Shown here piece after piece: positions 35,870 through 44,831 of a DNA stretch of 64,000 nt. Positions within the stretch are counted from its first letter, which is position 1; each line of letters starts with the position of its first letter. The notes beneath the pieces are model-generated. The model ran no database searches. It was not told the origin of the DNA and saw only the letters and a list, made by a program, of their open reading frames with translations. A program made the position numbers and the translations under genes. Source of the stretch: Streptomyces sp. ML-6 (lineage in GTDB: Bacteria > Actinomycetota > Actinomycetes > Streptomycetales > Streptomycetaceae); contig NZ_JAOTIK010000001.1 of assembly GCF_030116705.1 (NCBI RefSeq), positions 2,561,001 through 2,625,000 on the forward strand. The letters run 5' to 3'.

Positions 35870-35919
35870 ATTCAGGCTCTGGGCGCGACCCGGGCCACCG
35901 TGGGTCAGGCCACCGTGGG

Positions 35920-37020
35920 TCAGACGGCCGTGGGCAGTCCGTACGCGTCGGCGATCAGTTCGTAGCTGCGCAGCCGGGCCTCCCCGCCGTGGGCGTTGGC
36001 GGTGATCATCAGTTCGTCGGCGCCGGTGCGCTTGGCCAGGGCGTCGAGACCGGTGCGGACCTCGTCCGGGGTGCCGTGGACGATGTCGGCGAGCCAGCCG
36101 TCGACGAACTCGCGCTCCATCGGGCTGAAGGCGTACGCCTCCGCCTCCTCGGGCGTCGGGACCAGGCCGGGGCGACCGGTGCGCAGGCGGACCATGGACA
36201 GGGCCCCGGTGAGCACCTGGCGGCGGGCCTCGCGCTCGTCGTCGGCGGCCAGGGCCGCGACACCGATCAGGGCGTACGGGGTGTCGAGCACCGCGGACGG
36301 GCGGAACGACTCCCGGTACAGGTCGAGGGCGGGCACTGTGTTCCGCGCCGAGAAGTGGTGGGCGAAGGCGAAGGGCAGGCCGAGCGCCCCGGCCAGCCGG
36401 GCGCTGAAGCCGGAGGAGCCGAGCAGCCAGACCGGCGGCCGGGCCGTGGACTGCACGCCGCCGTCGGCCGTGCCCTGGACCGGGCCGGGGACCGCGTGGA
36501 TACGGGCGTAGGGGTGGCCGTCGGGGAAGTCGTCGTCCAGAAACCTGGTCAGCTCCGCGAGCTGCTGCGGAAAGTCGTCCGCCCCCTCGTTCAGCCGGTC
36601 GCTGCGGCGCAGCGCGGCGGCGGTGGCCCCGTCGGTGCCGGGGGCCCGGCCGAGGCCGAGGTCGATGCGGCCCGGGGCCATGGCCTCCAGGGTGCCGAAC
36701 TGCTCGGCGATGACGAGCGGCGCGTGGTTGGGCAGCATCACCCCGCCGGAGCCGAGCCGGATGCGCTCGGTGCGGGCGGCGAGGTGGGCCAGGATCACGG
36801 CGGGCGAGGAGGAGGCGACGCCGGGCATGGAGTGGTGCTCGGCGACCCAGTAGCGGTGGAAGCCCCGGCGCTCGGCGAGCTGCGCGATGTCCACGGAGGT
36901 GCGCAGCGCCTGGGTGGCGGTGCGGCCCTGCCCCACGGTCACCAGGTCGAGTACGGAGAGCGGCACCGGGGCCGTTCCCGCCGTCCTGCCACGGATTTCG
37001 TCGCCTCGAATCTCGTCCAC
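35920..37020 (-). CDS. LLM-class flavin-dependent oxidoreductase
   Basis: This 366-aa luciferase-like monooxygenase has a TIM barrel opening with [39 protein letters not shown] (the His-His flavin loop), [29 protein letters not shown] and [17 protein letters not shown]. It belongs to the FMN- or F420-using bacterial branch with unassigned substrates. The GTG at 37020 has GGAGAGG 7 bp upstream. The stop lies in a duplicated GGCCACCGTGGGTCA unit. It is convergent with cdgA. Confidence 0.88.
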   Translation of the reverse strand: MDEIRGDEIRGRTAGTAPVPLSVLDLVTVGQGRTATQALRTSVDIAQLAERRGFHRYWVAEHHSMPGVASSSPAVILAHLAARTERIRLGSGGVMLPNHAPLVIAEQFGTLEAMAPGRIDLGLGRAPGTDGATAAALRRSDRLNEGADDFPQQLAELTRFLDDDFPDGHPYARIHAVPGPVQGTADGGVQSTARPPVWLLGSSGFSARLAGALGLPFAFAHHFSARNTVPALDLYRESFRPSAVLDTPYALIGVAALAADDEREARRQVLTGALSMVRLRTGRPGLVPTPEEAEAYAFSPMEREFVDGWLADIVHGTPDEVRTGLDALAKRTGADELMITANAHGGEARLRSYELIADAYGLPTAV

Positions 37021-37213
37021 GTCCTGGCCTCTCCGGTGATGCGTCCGCGCCTTGCTCGTACGTCCGGGAGAACAGAACAGGAGGGAGTCTCCGCTTATTC
37101 CCGCGCAAGGGGAACCCGATCCGGAACCGGCGGGGCCGGGCGGGACTGGAGGCCGTACGGAACGTGAATCCGGGGCCGCGCGCCCGTCGGGCCACGTGTT
37201 CCGTGCGGACCGG

Positions 37214-38008
37214 TCACCTCTCCCGGTGTCCGCGCTTCCCGCTGTGCGCCCAAGCGCGGCCCTCGCCCCAGGTCGCCACCGGGGCCGGAGGCGCCTCCCG
37301 GCGGGCGAAGAGCCTGCCCAGCCTCGGGGACCAGGCGCGCCGGCCCGCCAGCCGCAGCCCCTCCCGGACCGTCACCTGGTTCCCGGTGAGGACCGGCTTG
37401 CCGAGGGCCTCCTCCAGCTCCACCTCGTGACCGGCGGTGTGCAGCGCCGTGTCGGGCAGCAGCACCGCGTCCGCCTCCGGCCGGTCGGCGGCGACGGCGA
37501 ACTCCCGCACCCGGTCCGGGCCCCAGGCCGCGGCCTCGGCGGCCGAGCCGAGACCGGCGGAGTCGGCGGCGGCCACCCCGACGCCCGCGGCGCGGAGGAA
37601 GTCGAGCAGCAGGGCGGTGATGTGCTCGGGGTAGGTGGAGGCGACGGCGACCCGGTCGGCGCCCAGCTCCCGTACCGCGTGGGCGAAGCCGAGCGAGGTG
37701 CTGGAGGCGGGCACGCCCACCGCCCTGGCCAGGGTCGCGGTCTGCTCGTGGGCGCCCTCCCAGCCGTACAGGAAGCTGCCGCCCGCGCTCGCCCACACGA
37801 CGGCCTCGACACCGGAGCGCTGGAGCTCCTCCACCCCGGCGGCCAGGCGCTCGGGCGCCCCGGTCCGCACCAGCGCGTCGACCCCGTAGGAATCCTCGTC
37901 GACATCGGTGCGGTACACGACGAGCCGGACCGCGTCGAGCAGGATCTCCATCCGCGGGAAGTCGTCCACCGCGGAACGTCCGGGGTAGAGAAAGCCGACA
38001 GTCGTCAT
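37214..38008 (-). CDS. EutA-like maleate-isomerase/racemase-fold protein without catalytic cysteines
   Basis: This 264-aa protein has the Asp/Glu racemase-maleate isomerase-arylmalonate decarboxylase fold: [58 protein letters not shown] and [13 protein letters not shown]. The two cysteines that usually sit in the loops after WAS and LPD are Ala and Asp-Thr here, so neither thiol of a two-cysteine racemase is present. It is divergent from the hydroxyacid dehydrogenase and near the ehu transporter, the same company as EutA in ectoine-utilisation clusters. The ATG at 38008 was chosen; a GTG lies 6 bp upstream. Confidence 0.75.
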   Translation of the reverse strand: MTTVGFLYPGRSAVDDFPRMEILLDAVRLVVYRTDVDEDSYGVDALVRTGAPERLAAGVEELQRSGVEAVVWASAGGSFLYGWEGAHEQTATLARAVGVPASSTSLGFAHAVRELGADRVAVASTYPEHITALLLDFLRAAGVGVAAADSAGLGSAAEAAAWGPDRVREFAVAADRPEADAVLLPDTALHTAGHEVELEEALGKPVLTGNQVTVREGLRLAGRRAWSPRLGRLFARREAPPAPVATWGEGRAWAHSGKRGHRER

Positions 38009-38237
38009 GTCCACGCTTCCCGCCTTCCCGCGCCTGCCCGCCCGGGCCGGAACCGGCCGGACCGGTCCGGGGCGCGCGGCGCCGCTCACCTCTCCCCCGT
38101 TTTCTTCGTTTCATCCCAGTATTCCCCCATCCGTCTCCACCCCCACCACGACCTGTTGACGGGGCGGGGCGTGGCTGCGAGCGTGGTCCATCCGCCCTTC
38201 CCGGACTCGGCGCAGCGGAACGGAGCGACCACCCCCC

Positions 38238-39197
38238 ATGTCAGAGCCCACCCTGCTCGTCCTGGACACCGATCCGTCACCGCGGCTGGGCCGGCTGACC
38301 GGCCGGGCCCGCATCCGGTACACCGACGGGGCCGGGCTCGCCGCCCGGCTCCCGGAGGCCGATGTGCTGCTGGTGTGGGACTTCGCCTCCGACGCGGTAC
38401 GGGCCGCCTGGCCCGGCGAGGGGCCCCGCCCGGCGTGGGTGCACACGGCGAGCACGGGCGTGGACCGGCTGCTGTGCCCGGAGCTGGTCGCCTCCGACAC
38501 GGTGCTGACCAATGCCCGGGGCATCTTCGAGCGGCCGGTGGCCGAGTACGTGACGGCCCTGATGCTGGCGTTCGCGAAGGACCTCCCGGGCACGCTGGAC
38601 CTCCAGCAGCGTCGGCAGTGGCGCCACCGGGAGAGCGGGACACTCGTGAACAGCCGGGCGGTGGTCGTCGGCGCGGGCCCGATCGGACGGGAGATCGCCC
38701 GGCTGCTGATGCCCCTCGGGGTCAAGGTGGCGCTGGTGGGGCGCACCGCGCGGCGCACCGTCCACGGCCCCGAGGACCTGGACCGGCTGGCGGCCCTGGC
38801 CGACTGGGTGATCTGCGCGGCACCGCTGACCGAGGCGACCCGGGGCCTGTTCGACGCCCGGTTCTTCGGGCTGATGCAGCCGTCGGCCCGCTTCGTCAAC
38901 GTGGGGCGCGGGCCGATGGTCGTGGAGGAGGACCTGGCCGACGCATTGCGCAAGCGCTGGATCGCGGGGGCGGCGCTGGACGTCTTCGAGCAGGAGCCGC
39001 TGGGGCCGGCGAGCCCGCTCTGGGACGTGCCGGACCTGATCGTGTCGCCGCACATGAGCGGGGACACGGTGGGCTGGCGGGACCGGCTGGGCGAGCAGTT
39101 CGTGGCGATGTACGAACTGTGGCTGTCCGGCGCCCCGTTGCCGAACGTGGTGGACAAGCGGCGCGGGTACGTGCCCTTCTCCGGACGGGGCGATTGA
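38238..39197 (+). CDS. D-2-hydroxyacid dehydrogenase (NAD-binding)
   Basis: This 319-aa dehydrogenase has a Rossmann motif AVVVGAGPIGREIARLL and the three catalytic residues: Arg in VNVGRGPMV, Glu in LDVFEQEPL and His in VSPHMSGDT. The lengths and spacing match the D-2-hydroxyacid family (NAD(P)H reduction of 2-oxoacids). The gene lies just upstream of the ehu-type importer and divergent from the EutA-like gene, so it probably acts on an imported compound or its breakdown product. I see no strong ribosome site at the ATG. Confidence 0.88.
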   Translation: MSEPTLLVLDTDPSPRLGRLTGRARIRYTDGAGLAARLPEADVLLVWDFASDAVRAAWPGEGPRPAWVHTASTGVDRLLCPELVASDTVLTNARGIFERPVAEYVTALMLAFAKDLPGTLDLQQRRQWRHRESGTLVNSRAVVVGAGPIGREIARLLMPLGVKVALVGRTARRTVHGPEDLDRLAALADWVICAAPLTEATRGLFDARFFGLMQPSARFVNVGRGPMVVEEDLADALRKRWIAGAALDVFEQEPLGPASPLWDVPDLIVSPHMSGDTVGWRDRLGEQFVAMYELWLSGAPLPNVVDKRRGYVPFSGRGD

Positions 39198-39282
39198 GCC
39201 CGGCGGGGCCGTACTGCGGTCCTGCCAACGAGCAGTGACGGACGAACAGATCAGACGGATCGCCATCTCCCTCTTTCCATAA

Positions 39283-39293
39283 GGCATTTGGCA
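39283..39293. promoter_or_regulatory. Candidate operator upstream of ehuB
   Basis: GGCATTTGGCA reads TGCCAAATGCC on the other strand and resembles the TGCCAATG and GGCATATGCC elements at 42602-42623 before the IclR gene. A shared regulator is possible, but the match is short. Confidence 0.3.
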
Positions 39294-39450
39294 CCCCGCC
39301 CCGGAATTCGAACCCGCCCGGAGGAGACACGGGAAGGTCACGCTCCGGCCACCGTTCGGTCACATGCGGTCGCTTTCTGCATAGACGTGCGGGATCGGGC
39401 AGGCGCTCCCCCTGTCCGGACCGTTCGATCCCTCCAGGAGATTGCGAACC

Positions 39451-40353
39451 ATGGCTGACTTCCCGAACCTGTCCCGCCGGGGCTTCTTGAACCGATCGGC
39501 GGCCGTGGGCGGACTGCTCGTCGTCCCCGGACTGCTCTCCGCGTGCAGCAAGACCGACGCCGGTTCCGCGGACGGTGCGGGTGCGCTCGACAAGCTTCGC
39601 AAGCAGGGCTTCGTCCGGGTGGCGTACGCCAACGAGGCCCCGTACGGCTACCTGGAGGGCAAGGAGCTCAAGGGCGAGGCGCCCACCCTGCACCGGGAGA
39701 TCTTCAAGGCGCTCGGCGTCGACGAGCTCAAGCCGACGCTCTCCGAGTGGGACGGCCTGATCCCCGGGCTCCAGGCGGGCAAGTACGACGTGGTCAGCGC
39801 CGGCATGGCGATCACGCCCGAGCGCTGCGCCAACGCCCTCTTCTCCGAGCCCGAGTTCATCTCGCCCACCGCCCTGATGGTGAAGAAGGGCAACCCGAAG
39901 AAGGTCACCGACCTGGCGTCCGCGAAGGAGGCCGGGATCACCGTCGGTGTGATGTCGGGTGCCGTGGAGGGCAAGTACGCCGAGGGGGCGGGCATCCCCG
40001 AGGACCGGATCAAGACGTTGCAGAAGCCGCAGGACGGCGCCGACGCGGTCAAGGGCGGCCGGGTCGACGCGTTCCTGCTCACCGGGATCTCGCTGCGCTG
40101 GCTGGCGAGGACCAACCCGGAGACCGAGGTCACCGAGGCGTTCCTGCCGGAGCTCGACGGCGCGAAGCAGTACAGCCCCGGCGGCGCCGTCTTCCGCAAG
40201 GGCAACGAGGAGCTGCGGGACGCCTTCAACCGCGAGCTGAAGAAGATCGTCTCGGACCGGTCCCGCTACGTGGAGCTGCTCCGGGAGTACGGCTTCTCGG
40301 CGACCGAGCTCCCGCCGGCCACGCTGAAGACGGCCGATCTGTGCAAGGGCTGA
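39451..40353 (+). CDS. ehuB: Ectoine/hydroxyectoine-type ABC transporter substrate-binding lipoprotein
   Basis: This 300-aa family-3 solute-binding protein has a twin-arginine signal (SRRGFLNRSAAVGG) and a lipobox LLSAC with Cys32, so it is a Tat-exported lipoprotein. RVAYANEAPYGYLEG, GLIPGLQAGKYDVVSAGMAI, TPERC and SGAVEGKYAEGAGIPEDRI closely follow EhuB. AGGAG lies 10 bp before the ATG. The genes ehuC, ehuD and ehuA follow directly. Substrate is inferred from family similarity and may be another amino-acid-like compound. Confidence 0.85.
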   Translation: MADFPNLSRRGFLNRSAAVGGLLVVPGLLSACSKTDAGSADGAGALDKLRKQGFVRVAYANEAPYGYLEGKELKGEAPTLHREIFKALGVDELKPTLSEWDGLIPGLQAGKYDVVSAGMAITPERCANALFSEPEFISPTALMVKKGNPKKVTDLASAKEAGITVGVMSGAVEGKYAEGAGIPEDRIKTLQKPQDGADAVKGGRVDAFLLTGISLRWLARTNPETEVTEAFLPELDGAKQYSPGGAVFRKGNEELRDAFNRELKKIVSDRSRYVELLREYGFSATELPPATLKTADLCKG

Positions 40354-40372
40354 CGGGGACGGGCCGCGCCGC

Positions 40373-41113
40373 ATGAATGATTTCTTCTCCGCCTTCTTCG
40401 ACGAACTCCCGCAGGTGCGCTCGGGGTTGTGGGTGACCCTCGAAGCCACCGTGCTGGGCGCGCTGGCCGCGCTCCTGCTGTCGTTCGCCCTCGGTCTGAT
40501 GTCGGTCGGCCGGCTGCTGGTGCTGCGCGGCGTGTCGCGCGTGGTCGTGGAGTTCTTCCGCGGCACCTCGCTCTACATCCAGCTGTTCTGGCTCTACTAC
40601 GCGATGCCGACGCTGACGGGGTACGAGCTGGAGCCGCTGCTCTGCGGCGTCGTCGCCTTCGGCCTCAACTACGGCGCCTACGGTGCCGAGGTGGTGCGCG
40701 GGGCGATCGACTCCGTGCCGCGCGGCCAGTACGAGGCGGCCGTCGCGCTGAACATGTCGCCGCTGCACCGGATGCGGAAGGTGATCCTTCCGCAGGCCTG
40801 GGTGCAGATGATCCCGTCGTTCACCAATCTGCTGATCCAGCTGCTGAAGTGCACCCCGCTGCTGTGGCTGATCTCCGCGGCCGACCTGATGACCGTGGTC
40901 CAGCAGCTGCGCGACCGCACCGGTGAGACGCTCACCGCGTACGTGACCCTGCTGGCCGTCTACTTCGTGCTGGCGTACGCCCTGACCCTGCTGATGAACC
41001 TGCTGGAGCGGGGCGCCAAGCGGCGGCTCGGGCTGCCCACCGGGGCGGGTTCGCTGCTGCGCAGCCGCAGCGCCACCGAGGCCGTCACCTCCGCCTCGGG
41101 GGGTGCCCGGTGA
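40373..41113 (+). CDS. ehuC: ABC transporter permease, EhuC-like
   Basis: This 246-aa His/Glu/Arg/opine-family (HisM-like) permease has five hydrophobic helices and the EAA loop ([20 protein letters not shown], then PQAWVQMIP). [16 protein letters not shown] is the family start motif. The ATG lies 20 bp after ehuB, and the stop overlaps ehuD by 4 bp. It forms the membrane channel with EhuD. Confidence 0.9.
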   Translation: MNDFFSAFFDELPQVRSGLWVTLEATVLGALAALLLSFALGLMSVGRLLVLRGVSRVVVEFFRGTSLYIQLFWLYYAMPTLTGYELEPLLCGVVAFGLNYGAYGAEVVRGAIDSVPRGQYEAAVALNMSPLHRMRKVILPQAWVQMIPSFTNLLIQLLKCTPLLWLISAADLMTVVQQLRDRTGETLTAYVTLLAVYFVLAYALTLLMNLLERGAKRRLGLPTGAGSLLRSRSATEAVTSASGGAR

Positions 41114-41751
41114 ACGGTTTCGACTGGAACGCGGCCCGGGACGCCCTGCCGCTGCTGATCGAGGGCTTTCGGGTCACCCTGCTCGCCACGGTGCTGGGCA
41201 CGCTCGTCGCCGCGGTCCTCGGGCTGGCCGTCGCGGTCGCGGGCCGGGCCCCGAGCAGGTTCGTGACGGTGCCGGTGCGGGCCGTGACGGAGTTCGTCAG
41301 GTCCACCCCGCTGCTCGTCCAACTGGTCGGGGCGGCGGCCCTGTTCACCTCGGTGGAGCCACTGACGGTCGGCATCGTGGTGCTGGGCGTGCACTACGCC
41401 GCGTACACCTCCGAGGTGTACCGCGCCGGGATCGACGGCGTGCCCAGGGGCCAGTGGGAGGCCTGCCGGGCGCTCTCGCTCTCCCCCCGGCGCACCTGGC
41501 GGGCGGTGATCCTTCCGCAGGCGGTGCGCAACGTGCTGCCCGCCCTCGGCAACTACGCGATCTCGATGTTCAAGGAGACCCCGTTCCTCGCCGTGATCAC
41601 GGTGCAGGAAATGGTCTTCGAGGCCCGCAAGTACGGCGCCGACCACTTCGCGTACACCGAGGCGTTCACGCTCGCCGGCCTGGTCTTCCTGGTCGCGAGC
41701 TATCCCACCTCGCTGCTGATGAGAAAGCTGGAGAAGCGTCTTGGCCACTGA
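41110..41751 (+). CDS. ehuD: ABC transporter permease, EhuD-like
   Basis: This 213-aa second permease has a GTG start overlapping the ehuC stop as GTGA. The EAA loop is [20 protein letters not shown], then [20 protein letters not shown] is the family motif. It overlaps the ehuA start by 11 bp, which supports tight translational coupling. Confidence 0.9.
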   Translation: MNGFDWNAARDALPLLIEGFRVTLLATVLGTLVAAVLGLAVAVAGRAPSRFVTVPVRAVTEFVRSTPLLVQLVGAAALFTSVEPLTVGIVVLGVHYAAYTSEVYRAGIDGVPRGQWEACRALSLSPRRTWRAVILPQAVRNVLPALGNYAISMFKETPFLAVITVQEMVFEARKYGADHFAYTEAFTLAGLVFLVASYPTSLLMRKLEKRLGH

Positions 41752-42583
41752 ACCCCTCCCCCTGCGCAAGACCGCGGCCCCCGGGGAAACCACGTCGGCC
41801 GCCGCACCGGGCACCGGCCATCCGCTGGTCCGTTTCGACGACGTCGTGAAGCGGTACGGCGACCACACCGTCCTCGACCGGCTGAACTTCTCCGTGGAGC
41901 GCGGCGAGCACGTCACCCTGATCGGGCCCAGCGGTTCGGGCAAGACCACCATCCTGCGGCTGCTGATGACGCTGGAGAAGGTCAGCGACGGGGTGATCTG
42001 GGTGGACGGCTCCCCGCTGTCCCACGTCAGGGCGCCCGGCGGGGCGCTGAAACCGGCGCCCGAGAAGCATCTGCGCGAAGCCCGGAAGAAGATCGGCATG
42101 GTCTTCCAGCAGTTCAACCTCTTCCCCAACATGAAGGTGCTGCAGAACATCACCGAGGCCCCGGTCAGCGTGCTGGGCATGGACCGCGACGAGGCGGAGG
42201 ACCGGGCCCGGGAGCTGCTGGACCTGGTGGGGCTGTCGGGGAAGGTCGACGCGCACCCCTCCCAGCTCTCCGGCGGCCAGCAGCAGCGGGTGGCGATCGC
42301 GCGCGCCCTGGCGATGCGGCCGGAGATCCTGCTGCTGGACGAGGTGACGTCGGCGCTCGACCCGGAGCTGGTGGCCGGGGTGCTGGAGCTGCTGGGCGAC
42401 ATCGCCAGGAACACCGACATCACCATGCTCTGCGTGACCCACGAGATGAACTTCGCCCGGGACGTCTCGAAGACAGTGCTGATGTTCGATTCCGGACGGG
42501 TGATCGAATCGGGTCCGCCGGAAAAAATCTTCTCCGACCCGGAGCACGAACGTACGCGCGAGTTCCTTGACGCGGTGCTGTGA
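41741..42583 (+). CDS. ehuA: ABC transporter ATP-binding protein, EhuA-like
   Basis: This 280-aa ATPase has Walker [10 protein letters not shown], signature LSGGQQQR, Walker [14 protein letters not shown] and the switch His in CVTHEMNF. An N-terminal extension of about 25 residues precedes the domain. The start is TTG at 41741, with GGAGAAG upstream, inside ehuD. Together with ehuBCD it makes a complete polar amino-acid importer. Confidence 0.9.
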   Translation: MATEPLPLRKTAAPGETTSAAAPGTGHPLVRFDDVVKRYGDHTVLDRLNFSVERGEHVTLIGPSGSGKTTILRLLMTLEKVSDGVIWVDGSPLSHVRAPGGALKPAPEKHLREARKKIGMVFQQFNLFPNMKVLQNITEAPVSVLGMDRDEAEDRARELLDLVGLSGKVDAHPSQLSGGQQQRVAIARALAMRPEILLLDEVTSALDPELVAGVLELLGDIARNTDITMLCVTHEMNFARDVSKTVLMFDSGRVIESGPPEKIFSDPEHERTREFLDAVL

Positions 42584-42601
42584 CCTCGCCACTTGTTGGA
42601 T

Positions 42602-42623
42602 GCCAATGACTTCGGCATATGCC
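42602..42623. promoter_or_regulatory. TGCCAATG / GGCATATGCC operator-like sites before the IclR gene
   Basis: GGCATATGCC (42614-42623) is a perfect 10-bp palindrome, with TTGGATGCCAA (42596-42606) beside it. Both lie between ehuA and the regulator. They are candidates for IclR autoregulation and ehu control. Confidence 0.35.
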
Positions 42624-42750
42624 AGGCGAATGCGCCCCAGCTCATCGAGCCGGGGCGCTCCCACCGGTTGACCAACAGCCGCCCCTCGAAGGGCCCTTGA
42701 CGGCTATCGTGTGGGCAGAGCTTGCGGTCACAACCTGCTGGGGGGAAACC

Positions 42751-43509
42751 GTGGCGCTGATGCCCGAACCGACCACGCCGTTCCATTCGGTGCAGTACGC
42801 CTTCCGTGTCCTCGAAACGATCTCCGCCCACGACGACGGCGTGCCGGCCGCCCGGATCTCGCGCGAGACGGGCCTGCCCGCCGAACACCTCTCCTCCCTG
42901 CTGCTGACCCTGCGCCGCGAGGGCTACGTCGAGCAGATCACCGACGGCGCGTACGTCATCGGCTCCTCGCTGCTGCGCCTCGGCTCCGGCCGGGCCCGCC
43001 GGCAGGCCCTGGAGGCCAGGCTCCAGCGGACGCTGGCGCAGCTGCGCGACTCGGTCGGCGCGGCGGTCTACCTCAGCCGGTACGTCGACGGCGAGATCCG
43101 GGTCACGCAGTACGCCGACGGCCCGCTCACCCCCGCGGTCAACGAGTGGGTGGACTTCCGGTCCGCCGCGCACGCCTCGGCGGTCGGCAAGTGCCTGCTC
43201 GCGCAGCTCGACCAGGACGGCCGCCGCGACCACATCTCCCGCCACCGGACGCCCCGGCTCACCTCGCGGACGATCACCAACGAGAAGGTGCTGTTCTCCA
43301 AGCTGGACAGCCAGCCGGCGACGGTGCCGGTGCTCGACCTCCAGGAGTACGCGATCGGCACGGTGTGCGCCGCGGTGCCGCTGACGGCCGGGGCGTCGGC
43401 GGGCTGCCTGGCGCTGTCCCTCCCGGTCGAGGACGCGCACCGGCTGCGCGCGGCGGCGCACACGCTGAACCGGCGGGCGGCCCCGGTGATGCTGTCGATG
43501 GCACTCTGA
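42751..43509 (+). CDS. IclR-family transcriptional regulator
   Basis: This 252-aa regulator has an N-terminal winged helix ([20 protein letters not shown] and [20 protein letters not shown]) and a C-terminal effector domain with [18 protein letters not shown]. The GTG at 42751 has GGGGGAA 4 bp upstream. It is placed downstream of ehuA on the same strand and probably controls the transporter cluster in response to the substrate or a breakdown product. IclR proteins can activate or repress; the sequence does not say which. Confidence 0.87.
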   Translation: MALMPEPTTPFHSVQYAFRVLETISAHDDGVPAARISRETGLPAEHLSSLLLTLRREGYVEQITDGAYVIGSSLLRLGSGRARRQALEARLQRTLAQLRDSVGAAVYLSRYVDGEIRVTQYADGPLTPAVNEWVDFRSAAHASAVGKCLLAQLDQDGRRDHISRHRTPRLTSRTITNEKVLFSKLDSQPATVPVLDLQEYAIGTVCAAVPLTAGASAGCLALSLPVEDAHRLRAAAHTLNRRAAPVMLSMAL

Positions 43510-43605
43510 GGCACTCCGGCCTGAACCTTTTGCGGGCCTTTGCCCCGGTTTGGAACCGGTGTCATCGACACCCCTCCGGAGCAGGTATTATTTTCGAGTC
43601 AGCAG

Positions 43606-43679
43606 GCGCCGCTAGCTCAGTTGGTTAGAGCAGCTGACTCTTAATCAGCGGGTCCGGGGTTCGAGTCCCTGGCGGCGCA
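43606..43679 (+). tRNA. tRNA-Lys (anticodon CTT), copy 2
   Basis: Same 74 nt as copy 1, including GTCAGCAG immediately upstream. A TATTAT hexamer at 43586-43591 is a likely -10, with TCGACA (43565-43570) 15 bp before it. Confidence 0.96.
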
Positions 43680-43684
43680 CGGAC

Positions 43685-43734
43685 AACGCACTGGGCGGTC
43701 CACGTACACACGTGGACCGCCCAGTGCGTTTTTT
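43685..43734 (+). terminator. Very strong terminator after tRNA-Lys copy 2
   Basis: A 21-bp perfect stem (43685-43705 with 43710-43730) has an ACAC loop and a T run (43729-43734). Confidence 0.92.
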
Positions 43735-43828
43735 GCCGCCGCCGGGTTCGTCGTCGCCGCCGGTTTCGCCGCCCTCGCCCGGACCGGAAGCCGCCGCCGG
43801 AGCCGGTCCGGGGTCGGCCGGGCCGGGA

Positions 43829-44770
43829 TCAGGCCCAGCCGTGGTGCCGGGCGTACCACCCCAGCTGGATCCGGGTGGAGGCCCCGGAGCGCTGCATGAG
43901 TGCCTGGATGCGCCGCTGCACGGTGCGGGTCGACAGGTCCAGCTGCCCGGCCACGGCCGTGTCGGTGAGGCCGGCGAGCAGCAGCCGCAGGATGCGGGTG
44001 TCCAGGCCGTCGATGCCGTGGAGCGGTTCGCCGTAGGGGCGCGCGTGCTCCCACAGGGACTCGAAGAGCGCCCGGGCCAGGTTCACCAGGCCGCCGCGCA
44101 GGACGAGGCTGGGGTCGGCCCCGGCGTCACCGGTGTACAGGGGCAGCATGGCCACCTCGTTGTCGCAGACGATCAGCTTGAGGGGTATCTCGTCGGTCGT
44201 CCGCACCCGGACCCCGCGCCCGAGGGATTCGTCGATGTTGTCGGCCGCGCGCGGCTCGCTCAGGAAGTTCCGGTCGATGACGGCGCGGGCCCGCAGGCCG
44301 CGCCCCATCGCCGTCGACTCCTCGGTGCTGTCCTCGTCGACGACCCGGGCGTCCCCGGTGACGAGGACGTCGATGCTGCGCCGGGCGGAGAGCTGGAGCT
44401 GGACGTAGCGCCGGCGCACCGCGTCCCGCCCCGTCACGATCTCCAGCAGTTCGCGCTGGGCCCGGCCCATGGTGCCGGTCCGGTACGTCTCCACCAGCTC
44501 GGCGACGGCGAGCTCGGCGCGGTGCAGGCTCTCGCGGCGGGCGGCCAGTTCCGCGCCGAGCGCGAGGGCGGGCGGCGCGGACACGTAGCAGCCGTCCGGC
44601 CGGCGGCTGACCAGACCGCGGCCGGTCAGTGCGTCCAGGACGCGGGCGGTGGCCGGACCGGACCCGGACACCGCCCGCGCGATCTCGGGGGCGGTGGCGG
44701 ACTCCACCGCGACCAGAGCCTGGTAGACGGCTTCTTCCTGGGCCGTGAGCCCGAACTCCGCCAGTCCCAC
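43829..44770 (-). CDS. TrmB/LuxR-type regulator
   Basis: This 313-aa protein starts with a TrmB-like winged helix (EFGLTAQEEAVYQALVAVES, ATAPEIARAVSGSGPATARV). It continues through a phospholipase-D-like effector region (RRSIDVLVTGDARV, PLKLIVCDNEVAMLPLYTGD) and ends in a LuxR-type helix-turn-helix (LLAGLTDTAVAGQLDLSTRT, VQRRIQALM). The GTG at 44770 has GAAGGGGCG upstream. It lies 61 bp downstream of the subtilisin-like protease on the same strand, so it could be co-transcribed. Targets are unknown. Confidence 0.83.
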   Translation of the reverse strand: MGLAEFGLTAQEEAVYQALVAVESATAPEIARAVSGSGPATARVLDALTGRGLVSRRPDGCYVSAPPALALGAELAARRESLHRAELAVAELVETYRTGTMGRAQRELLEIVTGRDAVRRRYVQLQLSARRSIDVLVTGDARVVDEDSTEESTAMGRGLRARAVIDRNFLSEPRAADNIDESLGRGVRVRTTDEIPLKLIVCDNEVAMLPLYTGDAGADPSLVLRGGLVNLARALFESLWEHARPYGEPLHGIDGLDTRILRLLLAGLTDTAVAGQLDLSTRTVQRRIQALMQRSGASTRIQLGWYARHHGWA

Positions 44771-44831
44771 GCTCGCCCCTTCCGGTCCCCGTGCACCTGC
44801 CCGACGGACCGGATCCTCTCATTCCGCCCGG

